Positions 11,547 to 22,937 of a stretch of 64,000 nucleotides of DNA are shown piece by piece. The DNA is from Helianthus annuus. Taxonomy: Eukaryota; Streptophyta; Magnoliopsida; Asterales; Asteraceae. Where the stretch lies: the NCBI RefSeq assembly GCF_002127325.2, contig NC_035446.2:157326799-157390798 (forward strand), read 5' to 3'. Position numbers and translations under genes: made by a program. Below the pieces are notes generated by a model. The model was not told the origin of the DNA, ran no database searches, and worked only from the letters and a program-made list of their open reading frames with translations. How positions within the stretch are numbered: the stretch's first letter is position 1; each line of letters begins with the position of its first letter.

Positions 11547-12134
11547 TTACGTTTTCTGATGATTAAACAAATAAGTAGCTGGTTAGTAGTAAGAATCATG
11601 ACCATGATAAAAAAAATGAACCCTTTGTTTAAATCAAAAGCCCCAAATAAATTTTCTTTAGCTTTGTTCATATACCGAACTTTAATACAATAATCAGTTT
11701 AATAACAATAATTAGTTTCACATAAAAAATAAAAATCAATTTTAAATGCAGAAAATCGTTCAATCTCTAGGATCAATGATTGAACATCAATGAACTCGAT
11801 CGATAATAAATATAAATTACCTTTTCGTCAGCTTTCTCTTTATCGGTTTTCTCTTTCGCTTCTAGCTTCTGTTTCTCCATTTTCTGCAGAAGAAAAGCAA
11901 TCAATTAAACACTAAAAAATAAAACATAGTAACATACACATACGCAATACCTTAACGTAGAGATTTTCGCGGGCATGTTCCTCATCTTCGAGCACACAGC
12001 CTTGGTCGCTGAAAAAACGAGAGACTAATATGGAATATGAGTTGTAGTTCGTAATAGACGTCAATATGATATCAGTTCAGACACCTGCTGCAACGGCATC
12101 CGAAGAAGATAAAAGAACTTGAAATTTTACACAT
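11547..12134 (-). CDS. Small IF1-like charged-helix protein, four exons
   Basis: Minus-strand model: exons 12134-12085, 12008-11951, 11883-11821 and 11555-11547. All three introns are GT-AG, phases agree, and the product is 59 aa. The N-terminus is MCKISSSFIFFGCRC. It is followed by EDEEHARENLYVKKMEKQKL, then a Lys/Glu-rich helix ending EKADEKKT. The ENLYVKKMEKQKLE block resembles the core of plant mitochondrial F1F0-ATPase inhibitor (IF1) proteins, which have ENVY-x-x-KMEREKLE. The usual mitochondrial presequence and GRVLSEEE box are replaced by a Cys-rich N-terminus, so it may be a cousin rather than IF1 itself. The last exon supplies only Lys-Thr-stop. In the next frame it stays open to 11489 with a similar charged sequence, so the 3' end is the weakest part. 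Very short exons make the model moderate. Confidence 0.55.
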
Positions 12135-12982
12135 CCATTTTCGAAGCCCTGTAGTAGTCATTAGATAATTTAAAATAGAGGCCATCTCTATTAAAAGATT
12201 AGTGTGATTTTATTACACCAGCAGCAATGTATGTTCCTAAAGAAGTCATGCTTTTATCATATTAGAAAAGCACTTTTTTTTAAATCGGCTTGTTTTGATC
12301 TGATTATCTGAACCCAATTTGATCAGAACCTGTTTCGACCATTTTGTTAGGCTTAGTAATAAGTTGTCTTTCTTTATAAGACAAAAGGTGCGCCTTAACG
12401 CCTTTAGTCTACGAGAGCACCGCGTGAGTTTCAAGAAAATTTCCAAGTTAGTACAAAAATGCTAAGACAGCAATTTAAAAGGTTTTAATCACTTCGAAGA
12501 TCAACCGATTTTATGTTTTTAGCCAAGTTTTTTTTATGTTTAAAGTGCAGAAGTCAGATTTGGCAAAACAGACCGCCCAAGGGAGGAACCTTTCAAATCA
12601 TATCTTCTATGAATCCTTACTTCTGTGCCCATCCCTACAAACCGAAACTGAAATAATCGTCACGACAACATATTTAATACATAAAAGTTTCTCATGAACC
12701 AGAACATATGTTACATTTTCACCTCTTGATGGTTATATCCTGTGGAGACCAAAAAATTTAGTTATCCGTGTGTCCGAACATGACGGTGATAGTCCTCCGC
12801 AAAAGGACCTAAAACTTAACACAAGTCAGTTTAGCCTAAACGTGAGAGACGCTTTCTGTTATGAGAACAATGTAAAATTAACATAATAATGATGCATATA
12901 TGAAATAACTCCAGCACATTAAACTATCTTTTAATGTTTTGCTTTTAGTTTTTCGTCATTTAAGTATCATTAACAGAAATTA
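12135..12982. other. Intergenic DNA
   Basis: Upstream of the IF1-like gene. I see no further exon, RNA gene or element end. A short frame at 12246-12446 has no recognisable content. Confidence 0.5.
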
Positions 12983-13309
12983 CCCTAGTGATATGGATAT
13001 GAATGCAGTGTTCAACAGGCTCTCTGCCATTCCAGACGAAATTGCCCTGTCTCCCGAAGCTAATAGCTGACTCTGTGGATTGCGTTGGTGGAGCATGTCT
13101 GCCTCCAGAGCTCTCTCCCTCTCCTCCAAATTAGATATACACGCGGAAGTAGCGGAAATTATCCTTTGCCTTCTGACAAGATCCTCATCAATTCTTCTTC
13201 TCGTATATAGGCGATTTCTCACTCTCAAGCTCCTTTCAAGATCATATTGCACTTGTGCAATTTCGTCTGGAATGGCAGAGAGCCTGTTGAACTATGCATT
13301 CATATCCAT
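12980..13309 (-). pseudogene. Coiled-coil-like reading frame with inverted copy of its own start
   Basis: On the minus strand ATG at 13309 opens MDMNA and then hits TAG. Beyond that stop the frame continues as FNRLSAIPDEIAQVQYDLER, an Arg/Glu-rich heptad-like stretch, and ALEADMLHQRN. The first 63 bp of this gene (13257-13319) are present again in inverted orientation at 12983-13045. There, on the plus strand, the codon that is TAG here reads GTG. The protein family is unknown to me. It is probably a decayed gene or element protein. Confidence 0.45.
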
Positions 13310-13319
13310 ATCACTAGGG
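12983..13319. repeat. 63-bp inverted repeat with 211-bp loop
   Basis: Arms 12983-13045 and 13257-13319 both contain ATGGATATGAATGCA and AGGCTCTCTGCCATTCC in opposite orientation, with only about two mismatches. Transcribed, it would form a long hairpin. Confidence 0.85.
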
Positions 13320-13380
13320 TTGGGGGTAGAAGATAAGATAAAGGATGAGAGTGGAGTGAAGGAATGAAGTAAAAAACCTC

Positions 13381-13842
13381 CATTTATAGCCTAAGAAAAG
13401 AATCTCGCCCCGCGAGTACGCCGGACCTACTATACTCAAAAAAGGCTGTTTGTTTGAACAAACTCGGCGACCGTATAACAAATTGTTGCTTATAGCTGCA
13501 TGACACGGGTTGGTTGTAGCTACGTAAGCAGGTTGTACAAAGTTTGTCACAATGTTATATTATGTGTGCTCCGCAAGGTAGCCAGAGCCAGCCAGGTTTT
13601 CATGAAAAAGGCATGATCGTCTTCAACTGCATAAAAGTAGTGCGGAGAACTCGTCAGAATTAGGCCTGCCATCCAATTTGGATGATCCGCCGAATCCATT
13701 GCTGACTTCACCGCGATCGATTAGGTGAAACGGTTCTGCAAAGTTTGTTTGTTCATACAGGCAGCGTGGTTATAGTAGTCAGAATTGTGCCAGCCATGCA
13801 ATTCGTACTGCATGGCGAGATTACTCTACCACTCTATAAATG
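13381..13842. promoter_or_regulatory. Divergent pair of TATA boxes
   Basis: GGCTATAAATGGAGG on the minus strand (13391 downwards) and CTCTATAAATGGAGG on the plus strand (13833 onwards) face away from each other across about 440 bp. Each is followed by a leader of about 70-80 bp and an ATG (13309 minus, 13909 plus). The near-identical 12-bp cores suggest a duplicated promoter serving two divergent reading frames. Confidence 0.5.
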
Positions 13843-13908
13843 GAGGCTCGATAAGTGTCTTCTTCATCAAATTCAAACCAAAGAAATTTCGTAATAGCAC
13901 GTATAGCT

Positions 13909-14250
13909 ATGGATGCTGCAATAGATTCATCTTAGGCGGTAAGCGAAGGAACTGTAGGGCTTAGGGCAGCGAGTGAGCCTCGGATTTTTATTCAATAGCT
14001 CTAGGGGAGGTGAGAAGAGAGGCAATAGCAATTATAGAAGGACTTAACAATTCATGGCATGAATTAGAGTTGAAGGAAGAAAGACATGAAATGCTAGAAA
14101 GATGGAATCTATGAATGAGCTCTTTCGTCTAAGCCTAGAACTAGGCAAGAGCAAGGAATGGACTTTAAGTGAGTGTGAAAACCGGAAGGAGGGGACAAAG
14201 GTCAGTTCTATAAGGCAAGAAAGCAAGATCAGAAGAAGGAGCAATGCAGA
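13909..14250 (+). pseudogene. Decayed reading frame downstream of the plus-strand TATA box
   Basis: ATG at 13909 opens MDAAIDSS followed by a stop. After frame changes, EVRREAIAIIEGLNNSWHEL and KEERHEMLERWNL can be read. The residues are charged and helix-like, in the same style as the minus-strand frame at 13309. Several stops and shifts exclude an intact gene. No family recognised. Confidence 0.3.
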
Positions 14251-14269
14251 ATAACTAAGCATGACAAGG

Positions 14270-14958
14270 AGAGGATAGCTAGACTTTCAAAGACGGTAGC
14301 AATGGCAAGGAGACTAATCCCGATATTCTTTCCCTAGCAATTGGAGGATTTTATTGATCCAAGACCTGTATGTAGACCTGGGCCTCCCCCGCTTTCAGTT
14401 AAGGCCAGAAAGAATTATCTTACCTTTCTCTTCTGTCAGTTCCTTTCTTTGAAAACCAAGGATGAAGCTAGAATGTGGAGTACGGACTTATCATGCTTCC
14501 CAATTCCACTAGCATAAAAGAGTTTATTCAACTCCTGGGAGATTCTATAGTTCCTGAGCTACCCCAATTTGATGAGAATGAGGGAAGAAGTCCTTAGCTA
14601 TTCCTTTGGCCTATAATAAGAAAGGTCCATCAAGACTCAGAAATTACCCTCGATCTTTTCAATCCCTTTAGTAGAGAATTCTTAGCCTTCGTCTTAGAAA
14701 CTGAGCTCTCACAAAGCAAGTCATTACTTACTGTTTACACACACTTTCTATTTTACTTAGCCTACTTCTTTATCATTAGATCAATTAGGCAGGGGAAGAC
14801 TCTGTGTACTAACTTTCTCTTCTTTCTTCTTCTTTTCAATCTCTTGCCACTTCCCTTCTTTGCTAGCACGTACCTGTCTTTGCTTTGCACAAGAGATCCC
14901 CCTACTCTTCACACCCCTCTAGTCCTGATCTTGCTTATGCATTACTTGGGAAGGATTG
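14270..14958. other. Probable organelle-derived (NUMT-like) DNA, left part
   Basis: Base composition and phrasing change here: it is less AT-rich and has many CTTTCTT, TCCCTTTAGTAGAG and CTATTCCTTTGGCC phrases of the sort common in plant mitochondrial intergenic DNA. The same style resumes on the far side of the retrotransposon at 29026-29190. No mitochondrial gene is identifiable. The assignment is by style only. Confidence 0.4.
14954..14958. other. Target-site duplication GATTG, left copy
   Basis: GATTG occurs immediately before the left LTR and again immediately after the right LTR (29021-29025). Five-base duplications are normal for LTR retrotransposon integration. Confidence 0.9.
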
Positions 14959-17900
14959 TGTCACACCCCGCTTTCCACGTGTCTCACCGGTGGGCCCGGT
15001 GGGGGATTACCGTGACGATGTTGGCAACAATATAGTCAAACCACACAATTATATAATGCACAGCGGAAGCATAAGATAAATATATAAATTTCAACCTCTG
15101 ACCATAATATCAATGTATTACAGAAGTTGAATATCCACAGTGGATCGAAAATAAAAGTAAGGTATTGTTCCATTAGATACTGCAATCAAGCTTGCGAGGC
15201 TTATCCCGACGCTAGGGAGCTAATACCAGCCAATTACGTTTAGGTACCTGCACTTAATCTTTTTGGGGAAAATACGTCAGTTTACACTGGTAAATACATT
15301 CAACTGACACATTTGAAAATGTTTATTAAAATTGATTTGAATGCACAAGGCACAAACTCTTTTATAACTTGGGAAAATTCATAATGATCTTGTGAACGTT
15401 TTACATGTTCTTTTATGCGTTCAGTAGCCCGGGTCGTGCCGGGTTAAAGATTTATAGACACACCACGTTTGCGTAAAACCGTAGTACAGAAACCAACGGC
15501 TACGTCTTTTAGTTTTAATGTCGACACTTTATACCGGGTGTACGCCTACACCGGGATGTCGATGGTCGTGGCCATTTCGTAGAATGATGCCAAGGATATC
15601 CGGGACAACGGTCATTAAACCCCCCAAAGGCTTATAAGCAACAAAACTGTTTAAATGAGCCAATCATATTTAATCAATTAACCACCTAAGCGATGGAAGT
15701 ATATAATGCTCAATCAAGCGGTATTAATATACCGTAACCCAAGCCCATATAGGGGAAATAAGTCAAAAGTATTTACCTTTGCAAGTATTAATCCTTAATT
15801 TAGATCAAGTCACCGATAGCTTTTACTGGGGCTCCTAATCTGGAACGAAGGTTTTAATTAACCTCTTAGAATCCTAACGGTCCTTAAAGTAGCCGTAGCT
15901 TAAACCGGTTGATTCCGATATATAGATATGGTTAATTCGCACGAAAAGGCGAAAACCGAGAATGGAGTATGATTTGGACCCAACAAGTTCAGAGACTTGT
16001 TTCATATGGGTTTATAGTTCATACTCTGGATTTTGGGGTTCAAATAGTATAATTTGACCCGTATCGGCTATTGCACGAAAACTAGTTTCATGAGCCGTAC
16101 CGTGTGCGCAAATAGGCGAAACGGTTAACCATAAGAGTCGTACGCTTATTTCCTAAGTCAATATGCCTTAAAAGTATTCTGGTATCAGTAGGATACCTTC
16201 CGTAATGCCCGTAACGAGTTTAAGTTAATATTATGCCCCGTAGGGGCTTTTCGGTCATTTTAAAGACTTTAAAAGGGATTTTCGAGTTCTACAGGAAATT
16301 TGAGTTTCCCGAACAGTTTATAAAGCTTAAAATACTTTATTTATTATTTAAAATCAGTACAACTGGAATCGGGTCAAAAGACCTTGTAGAACTCCCGTTT
16401 TGGCCAAAAAGGGCATATTCGGTATTTACCGAACCGTAGCCATAACCGCAGGTTATGAGCAAGGTAAAAATTATTAAAAATCTTTAAAATTCCCAAAATA
16501 TTATTTTACCACAGTGGGTAAAAGTTTTGGTGACGAAAACTTGGGTTAGATGGGCGTTATGCTAATTGCGCCGTTAATTACAAAACTTTCTTAAAAGTGC
16601 GCCTTTTAGCATAACTCTCATTCTAGGCCTCGGATTGACGTGAAACTTCAGGGACATGCTTATAATTTAACAAGCAAGGTTTTGGTCCGTTCACGTGTTC
16701 GAAATACTCGTTTTAATTTTAAAAGGCCGTTACGGTCAACTTTTAGGCGAATGACGGAATTGCGTAAAAGACTCGGGTAACTCATGAACCGACCACAGAG
16801 GCTTATACCAACATGTGACCTGGTCCTAAGAGAGTCCTAAGGTATATTTATACCTCACTAAAACGGGTCAGAACTGAAGTCAAAGCAAAAGTCAAACTTT
16901 TGCGACTTTCGGCTCCGAACCGGTTCTATATAGTAAATGATCGATTCAAACGAGCGCAAACATGTTTATATACATATTATCATGTTTTATGATTGTCAAA
17001 ACAGGTTCCATAACATATATATTACAGATTATGCATAAATCGCCAAAATGGCTTTCTGTTGACTTTTTAACCGCACGTTTGACTCGATATTTGACATAGT
17101 TAGAGTGGTGATCAGAGGGAACCCTTTTAGGGGTTTATTACCCACATAAATACCAACTCAAAACTACTTTTGATTCGTCATAAGACTGAACCATTTGCAA
17201 GATATTGCAATGACAACCGTTAGTTACGACGGTTGCGTTTATGAGCTATAACTATGGAAATGTGAAACCAAAATGGTTATGAATGACTTACAGAAGCTAA
17301 CTCTTGATGAGAGAACAGAAAAGAATGCTAGGGAGCTCTTGAATGATCAGATATAAGTGTTTTTGAGTTGTGTGAATTGTTATGCTTAAGGCATGCTATT
17401 TATAGCCAATGCCAAGCCTTATTGATCATTGCAAGCACTACTATCAGACCAGGGGTGATGGTAGGTGTCCCCTAAGTGTTATGGGTTGAGCATAGGGTGC
17501 CCATGCCCCATAATTATGTGCATGATCGTTCACAAGCTCCAAAAGTCAAGAAAACACAATTTTTCTGCATCTGGGCACTTTACGCGGCCCGCATGGGAGT
17601 TCCATGCCATTTTAACGCGGGTCGCCTAAAGTTCAAAAATCAGACGCGAAATAGAGGAGGCTCGCGGCCCGCCTCAACTTATGTTGAAACCTTACGCGGG
17701 TCGCCTAAGGTTATATTTTCTGAATTTTTAAATCTTTTTGTAATTATTACAGAATCTGGCCATTAATAACGAAATCTTTCGTAATGATTCGCCTGACCTT
17801 TCGGTTTTGAAGGGGTAACTTTGCGGTTTGGCCCTCGGTTATTTACCGATAGGGGCCTCGTATTAATTACCCGCGTTATTAAGTCCCCGGTTTATTTATT

Positions 17901-18353
17901 AATTATATTGGAAAGCCTTAACTTTCGCTGTTGACGCTTTTAACCCTTCTTCTACGAATTCGATCGTAACTGTCTCATTTCATATCGAAACTTCGCGAAA
18001 TTCATATATATTATTTTAGTGAGGGTATAATACCGTTACAAAGTCTTTGGAACGTTAAAGGGTCACTCAGAGGTATTATTAAACATGTTGACACAGTTAA
18101 CCCCTGTAGTTTGTAATCTCTCACTTTCTTCCGCGTTTTATTTTTGTACGATCTATAATTTATTCGTTTGAAGGTTTAAGCATTATTTAGGGATACTATA
18201 CAGTATATTTACCCTTGTTGACATTTATAACCCTCGAATTTATATATACTTTCAAGGTTTGTCAAAATTAGTCCTTTATTTATTATAGATGCCACGTGTA
18301 ATCAAATGACACGTGTTAACACATCATTGGACACAAAATTTCGAGGTGTTACA
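14959..18353 (-). repeat. 3' LTR of retrotransposon 1
   Basis: TG...CA-bounded, 3,395 bp. A TATA-like CTATAAATAG on the minus strand lies at 17396-17405. Short frames inside (for example 16233-16439, 17476-17766 on the plus strand) recur in the other LTR and run against the element's coding direction; they are not called as genes. Confidence 0.92.
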
Positions 18354-18370
18354 TCCTCACCCCCTTAAAA
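18354..18370 (-). other. Polypurine tract of retrotransposon 1
   Basis: On the minus strand TTTTAAGGGGGTGAGGA ends exactly at the start of the 3' LTR. This is the primer site for plus-strand DNA synthesis. Confidence 0.8.
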
Positions 18371-18371
18371 T

Positions 18372-18390
18372 AAATCTCGACCCGAGATTT
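18372..18390 (-). other. Hairpin next to the polypurine tract
   Basis: On the minus strand AAATCTCGGGTCGAGATTT is a perfect 8-bp stem with a GGT loop. It overlaps the pol stop codon (18389-18391) and is one base from the PPT. The second Ty3/gypsy element has the matching hairpin AAATTTCGGGACGAAATTT at 40933-40951, with a compensating base-pair change. Confidence 0.7.
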
Positions 18391-21300
18391 ACTCAAATAA
18401 ATAGGGGTATTTTTCTTTCATTGTAGCTTCGACTTCCCACGTATATTCGGGACCTCTACGAGCATCCCATTTGACCTTTACAATCGGTACGTGCTTTCTG
18501 CGAAGCTTCTTCACCTGTCGATCTTCAATCGACAAGGGTTTTTCTATAAACTTTAAGCTCTCATCTATATGCACATCTGTGTGTGGAATCACCAACGACT
18601 CGTCGGCGAAGCACTTTTTGAGATTGCAGATGTGGAACACATTGTGAATTCCATTGAGCTCTTCAGGCAAGTTTAGTTTATAGGCAACTGATCCGACTCG
18701 TTCAATGACCTCAAAAGGCCCTATGTATCTCGGACTCAGCTTGCCCTTCTTGCCGAAACGCATCACCCCCTTCCAGGGTGACACCTTAAGTAATACCTTT
18801 TCACCTACTTCGAAGTGAAAATCCTTACGCTTTGGATCAGCGTAGCTCTTCTGCCTATCGCGGGCAGCCTTGAGACGTTCCCGGATCTGGACAATCTTGT
18901 CCGTCGTCTGGAAAACAATCTCTGGTCCCGATAATTGGACCTCTCCTACTTCCGCCCAACAAACAGGCGATCTGCATTTCCTACCATATAATGCCTCAAA
19001 AGGCGCAGCCTTTATGCTGGTGTGGTAGCTATTATTGTAGGAGAATTCGATCAGGGGTAGGTTTTTATCCCAGTTACCACCTAAATCGATCGCACATGCA
19101 CGAAGCATGTCTTCTAGCGTTTGGATAGTACGCTCACTTTGGCCGTCCGTCTGTGGATGGTAAGCCGTACTAAAGTTTAAACGCGTGCCCAAAGATTGCT
19201 GGAAACTTTTCCAGAAGTGAGATGTGTATCTAGTATCCCTGTCGGAGATAATAGACACAGGTATGCCGTGTAAGGCTACAATCTTATCAACATATAGTTG
19301 GGCTAACATATCGGAGCTATACGTCTCCTTGATGGGTAGAAAGTGAGTTGATTTAGTCAGCCTATCGACTATGACCCATATTGTATCATTTCCTTTCCTG
19401 GTCTTGGGTAACTTGGTTATGAAATCCATAGTTACGCATTCCCACTTCCACTCGGGAAGTTCAGGCTGTTGTAGCAAGCCAGACGGCTTTTGGTGCTCGG
19501 CTTTGACTTGAGCACAAGTCAAGCACTTTGCTACATGGGCGGCTACAGACTTTTTCAAGCCTATCCACCAATAATTTGCCTTTAAGTCTTGGTACATTTT
19601 GTCAGCACCAGGATGGACTGAGTATTTGGAACTATGGGCTTCCTGGAGAACAACATCTCGTAGTCCCCCATAAATCGGAACCCATATACGTCCATTCAGC
19701 CTAAGAATTCCATCTTTGCTAAGAGTCAACTGCTCCGCAGTTACTCCCAGCTTTTCGTTAGGATAATTAGCTTCCAACACAGCCTCTCGCTGTGCAGCCA
19801 AAATCCTTTCAATCAAATTATTTTTAACTTCAATGCTCTTGGCATTGATTCGAATGGGTTTTACCCTTTCTTTCCTGCTTAATGCATCGGCGACTACATT
19901 CGCCTTGCCGGGATGGTACCTGATTTCGCAGTCATAATCATTCAGGGTTTCCATCCAACGGCGTTGTCTCATGTTCAACTCCTTCTGGTTGAACAGGTGC
20001 TGGAGGCTTTTGTGATCAGAATAAATCACAAATTTAATACCATAAAGGTAGTGCCTCCATAACTTCAGTGCAAATACAACGGCACCCAACTCCAAATCAT
20101 GGGTGGTGTAATTCTTTTCATGCACCTTTAATTGCCTTGAAGCATAGGCAATCACCTTGCCCTTCTGCATAAGCACACACCCCATGCCTGTATGTGATGC
20201 ATCGCAGTAAACCACGAATTCATCTGTACCTTCCGGTAAGGTTAACACAGGTGCGTTGCTTAGCTTTTGCTTCAGTATTTCAAAGGACTCTTGCTGCTTC
20301 GGGCCCCAAATGTACTTTTCTTTCTTCTTGGTCAAGGAAGTCAAGGGCGCAGCAATCCTTGAAAAATTTTCAATAAATCTCCGGTAGTATCCTGCTAATC
20401 CCAGGAAGCTACGAATTTCGGTAGGCGTCTTTGGCTCTTGCCAGTTCATGACTGCCTCTACCTTAGCGGGATCCACTTGGATACCACGCTCACTCACAAC
20501 GTGTCCTAAAAATTGAACTTCTCGTAGCCAGAATTCACATTTCGAGAACTTGGCGTAGAGTTTCTCACGTTGTAGTAATTCGAGAATGCAACGAAGGTGC
20601 TTCTCGTGGTCATCTTGATTCTTGGAATAGATAAGGATATCGTCGATGAAGACTATGACGAATTTGTCCAAGTATGGCTTGCAAACGCGATTCATGAGAT
20701 CCATGAATGCAGCCGGTGCATTTGTGAGCCCAAAAGGCATCACTAGGAACTCGTAATGACCATAGCGAGTCCTAAATGCAGTCTTGTGTACATCTTCATC
20801 TCTGACCCTTAGTTGATGATAACCCGACCTTAAGTCGATCTTGGAGAAGTAGCTTGCTCCTTGCAGCTGATCGAATAGATCATCGATCCTTGGTAAAGGA
20901 TATCTATTCTTTATGGTAACTTTATTCAGCTCTCTATAGTCGATGCACAACCGCATTGATCCGTCCTTCTTCTTTACAAATAGGACAGGAGCTCCCCAGG
21001 GAGATGAACTAGGTCTGATAAAACCTTTCGCCAGCAGTTCATCCAATTGGGTCCTCAGTTCTTTCATTTCCGTTGGCGCTAATCTGTAAGGTGCTCTTGC
21101 TATCGGAGCTGCTCCAGGAATGATGTCAATTCTGAACTCCACTTGTCTATCTGGTGGCAAACCAGGTAGTTCTTCAGGAAAAACCTCGGGGTATTCAGAA
21201 ATGACAGGAAGATCCTCGATCTTCGGCTTTGGTTCTTCAATTATCACCTGAGCCATGTAAATTACACAGCCTCTGTTCAAACACCTTGAAGCTTTCAGCA

Positions 21301-21449
21301 TAGATACGTCTTCGGGCAATCCGTAATGCGTATCCCCTCGAATGGTAAGAGATTCACCACTCGGAGTCTTTAAAACTATTTGCCTTTTGCCGCAAATGAT
21401 TTGGGCCTGGTTATGGGATAACCAGTCCATGCCTAGCACGATGTCAAAA
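18389..21449 (-). CDS. Retrotransposon 1 pol: RT, RNase H, integrase, C-terminal chromodomain-like region
   Basis: The frame is open from 21511, but the pol sequence proper begins about 21449 with [11 protein letters not shown]. Reverse transcriptase has [19 protein letters not shown] and the catalytic [10 protein letters not shown] at about residue 290. RNase H has [12 protein letters not shown] at about 435. Integrase has the zinc finger (HPGADKMY ... CLTCAQVK, about 634-670), then the catalytic residues in [17 protein letters not shown] and [10 protein letters not shown] (about 787). The tail ends [22 protein letters not shown]. All key residues look present. The frame is separated from gag-protease by a single extra T in a TTTT run (minus strand, 21446-21449). 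Element 2 has no shift here, so this is damage rather than programmed frameshifting. Confidence 0.9.
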
Positions 21450-22937
21450 CCCGCCAAGTTTGAAAGGAAGTAGAGATAAAGGAAAAGAATGGTTCCTAAT
21501 GGATATTTCACATCCTTCTAGAACAGTAGAGACGGTTTCTATCGTGCCGTCTGCCAACTCTACTTCGTATTTTACGTCTAGGGTTTTGATTGGCATATTT
21601 AGTAGTTGGCAAAATTTCTGGTCTACAAAGGACTTGTCAGCGCCAGAATCGAACAGTACTCTTGCAAATATATTATTTACGAGAAAGGTACCTGTAAGCA
21701 CATTGTCGTCCTTGACCGCTTCCTTTGCATCCAAGCGAAAAACTCTCGCATTTGTCTTCTTAGTCTCTTCTGCCTTCTTGGCATACTTCGGGCAATTACT
21801 CTTTATGTGCCCCTTTTCGTTACAATTGAAGCAGGTTGCGTCCTTTATCTTTTTGCACTCCACTGTCTTATGCTCCTTGGACTTGCATAGCCCATAGGGT
21901 GGAGTCCTTTGTTGCGACTGCGAACCAGACGCAAACCTACACTTCCCGGAGTGAGGTTTCTTGCAGACCTTGCAGTAAGGTCTTCCATCAGCTTGCCCCT
22001 CCTTCTTTGCCTCCGACCCTCTCTTGCCCTCATCGTTTCCATGGTGCTTTTTACCGGACTTTCGTGAGGTATCATCCTCACGCTTTCGCTTGTCAGCCTC
22101 CTTGCTCCTTTGCGCCCTCAGACGGACAGCATCAAGTGTAAGAGACAAGGAGAGGTCAGTAACTGACCTGAAGGTCGTTGGCCTAGAGGCCTTTACACTG
22201 GCCTTAATCGCCGGTTCTAAGCCCCCAATGAATCGGGCAATTCTTCGTGGTTCTGGTGTCACAAGATATGGCACCAGGCGTGACATAGTGTTAAAACTTG
22301 TCAGATAAGCTTGACAATCCAGGTTTGTCATCACTAGTGAGACAAAATCTGCCTCAATCTTCTCAACCTCGTGCTGAGGGCAGTAGTTTTCTTTTATGAG
22401 GGTAATAAACTCCCCCCATGACATTTTGTACAAGGCAGACTTACCTGAAGCCTGCACCAGAGCTCTCCACCACGCCAGGGCCTCGCCCTTGAATGACTGG
22501 GACACAAACTTAACCACGTCCCTCTCAGCGCACCCGCTGATGTCCACAATCGTGTCCATCTCGTCCAGCCAGGTGATACAGTCAACCGCACCTTTCTCCC
22601 CTGTAAATTCACGAGGCTTACATGATACAAAGTATTTGTAGGTGCAACCCTTAGCACTGGACGCATCAGTATATTCTCTATCGCGGTGAACGCTGTGCTC
22701 AGTAGACGAATGCTTGTCGTCATCTTTCTTGGGTTCAGAGGGTGGTTTGGAGTGTGTCTTTGGTTTAGAGGGTGGTTTTGACACAGATCTGCCTTGAGAC
22801 TCAGTATGTTGACGATCAATAGCTGCCTGGACAGCATTGTTGATCAGAGCCTTTAGCTGTGCGCCTGTCAAATGTACTGACGCGTTGTCATAGTCATCTT
22901 CGTTTGTGTGGCTGTTCTCTCCATTGGGATCCGCCAT
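21444..22937 (-). CDS. Retrotransposon 1 gag and protease
   Basis: ATG at 22937 ([15 protein letters not shown]) opens a 497-codon frame. The gag capsid region contains [12 protein letters not shown] and [13 protein letters not shown], typical of the plant retrotransposon gag family. Basic linkers lead to a CCHC zinc knuckle [14 protein letters not shown] (about 369-382). An aspartic protease follows with [12 protein letters not shown] (about 427). The frame runs into TGA at 21444-21446, four codons after the point where pol should continue. It assembles the particle and packages RNA. Confidence 0.9.
   Translation of the reverse strand: MADPNGENSHTNEDDYDNASVHLTGAQLKALINNAVQAAIDRQHTESQGRSVSKPPSKPKTHSKPPSEPKKDDDKHSSTEHSVHRDREYTDASSAKGCTYKYFVSCKPREFTGEKGAVDCITWLDEMDTIVDISGCAERDVVKFVSQSFKGEALAWWRALVQASGKSALYKMSWGEFITLIKENYCPQHEVEKIEADFVSLVMTNLDCQAYLTSFNTMSRLVPYLVTPEPRRIARFIGGLEPAIKASVKASRPTTFRSVTDLSLSLTLDAVRLRAQRSKEADKRKREDDTSRKSGKKHHGNDEGKRGSEAKKEGQADGRPYCKVCKKPHSGKCRFASGSQSQQRTPPYGLCKSKEHKTVECKKIKDATCFNCNEKGHIKSNCPKYAKKAEETKKTNARVFRLDAKEAVKDDNVLTGTFLVNNIFARVLFDSGADKSFVDQKFCQLLNMPIKTLDVKYEVELADGTIETVSTVLEGCEISIRNHSFPLSLLPFKLGGF

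Noticed and set aside
16233..17766. Plus-strand frames within the LTR of retrotransposon 1 (also at 26899-28433)
   Set aside because: They recur because the LTR is duplicated, run against the coding strand of the element, and have no recognisable content.
21444..21511. Programmed frameshift between gag-protease and pol
   Set aside because: The closely related element 2 reads through the same place in one frame, so the shift is more simply a one-base insertion.
21460..22837. Frames of 78-147 codons opposite or out of phase with gag of retrotransposon 1
   Set aside because: Shadows of the gag-protease coding sequence.
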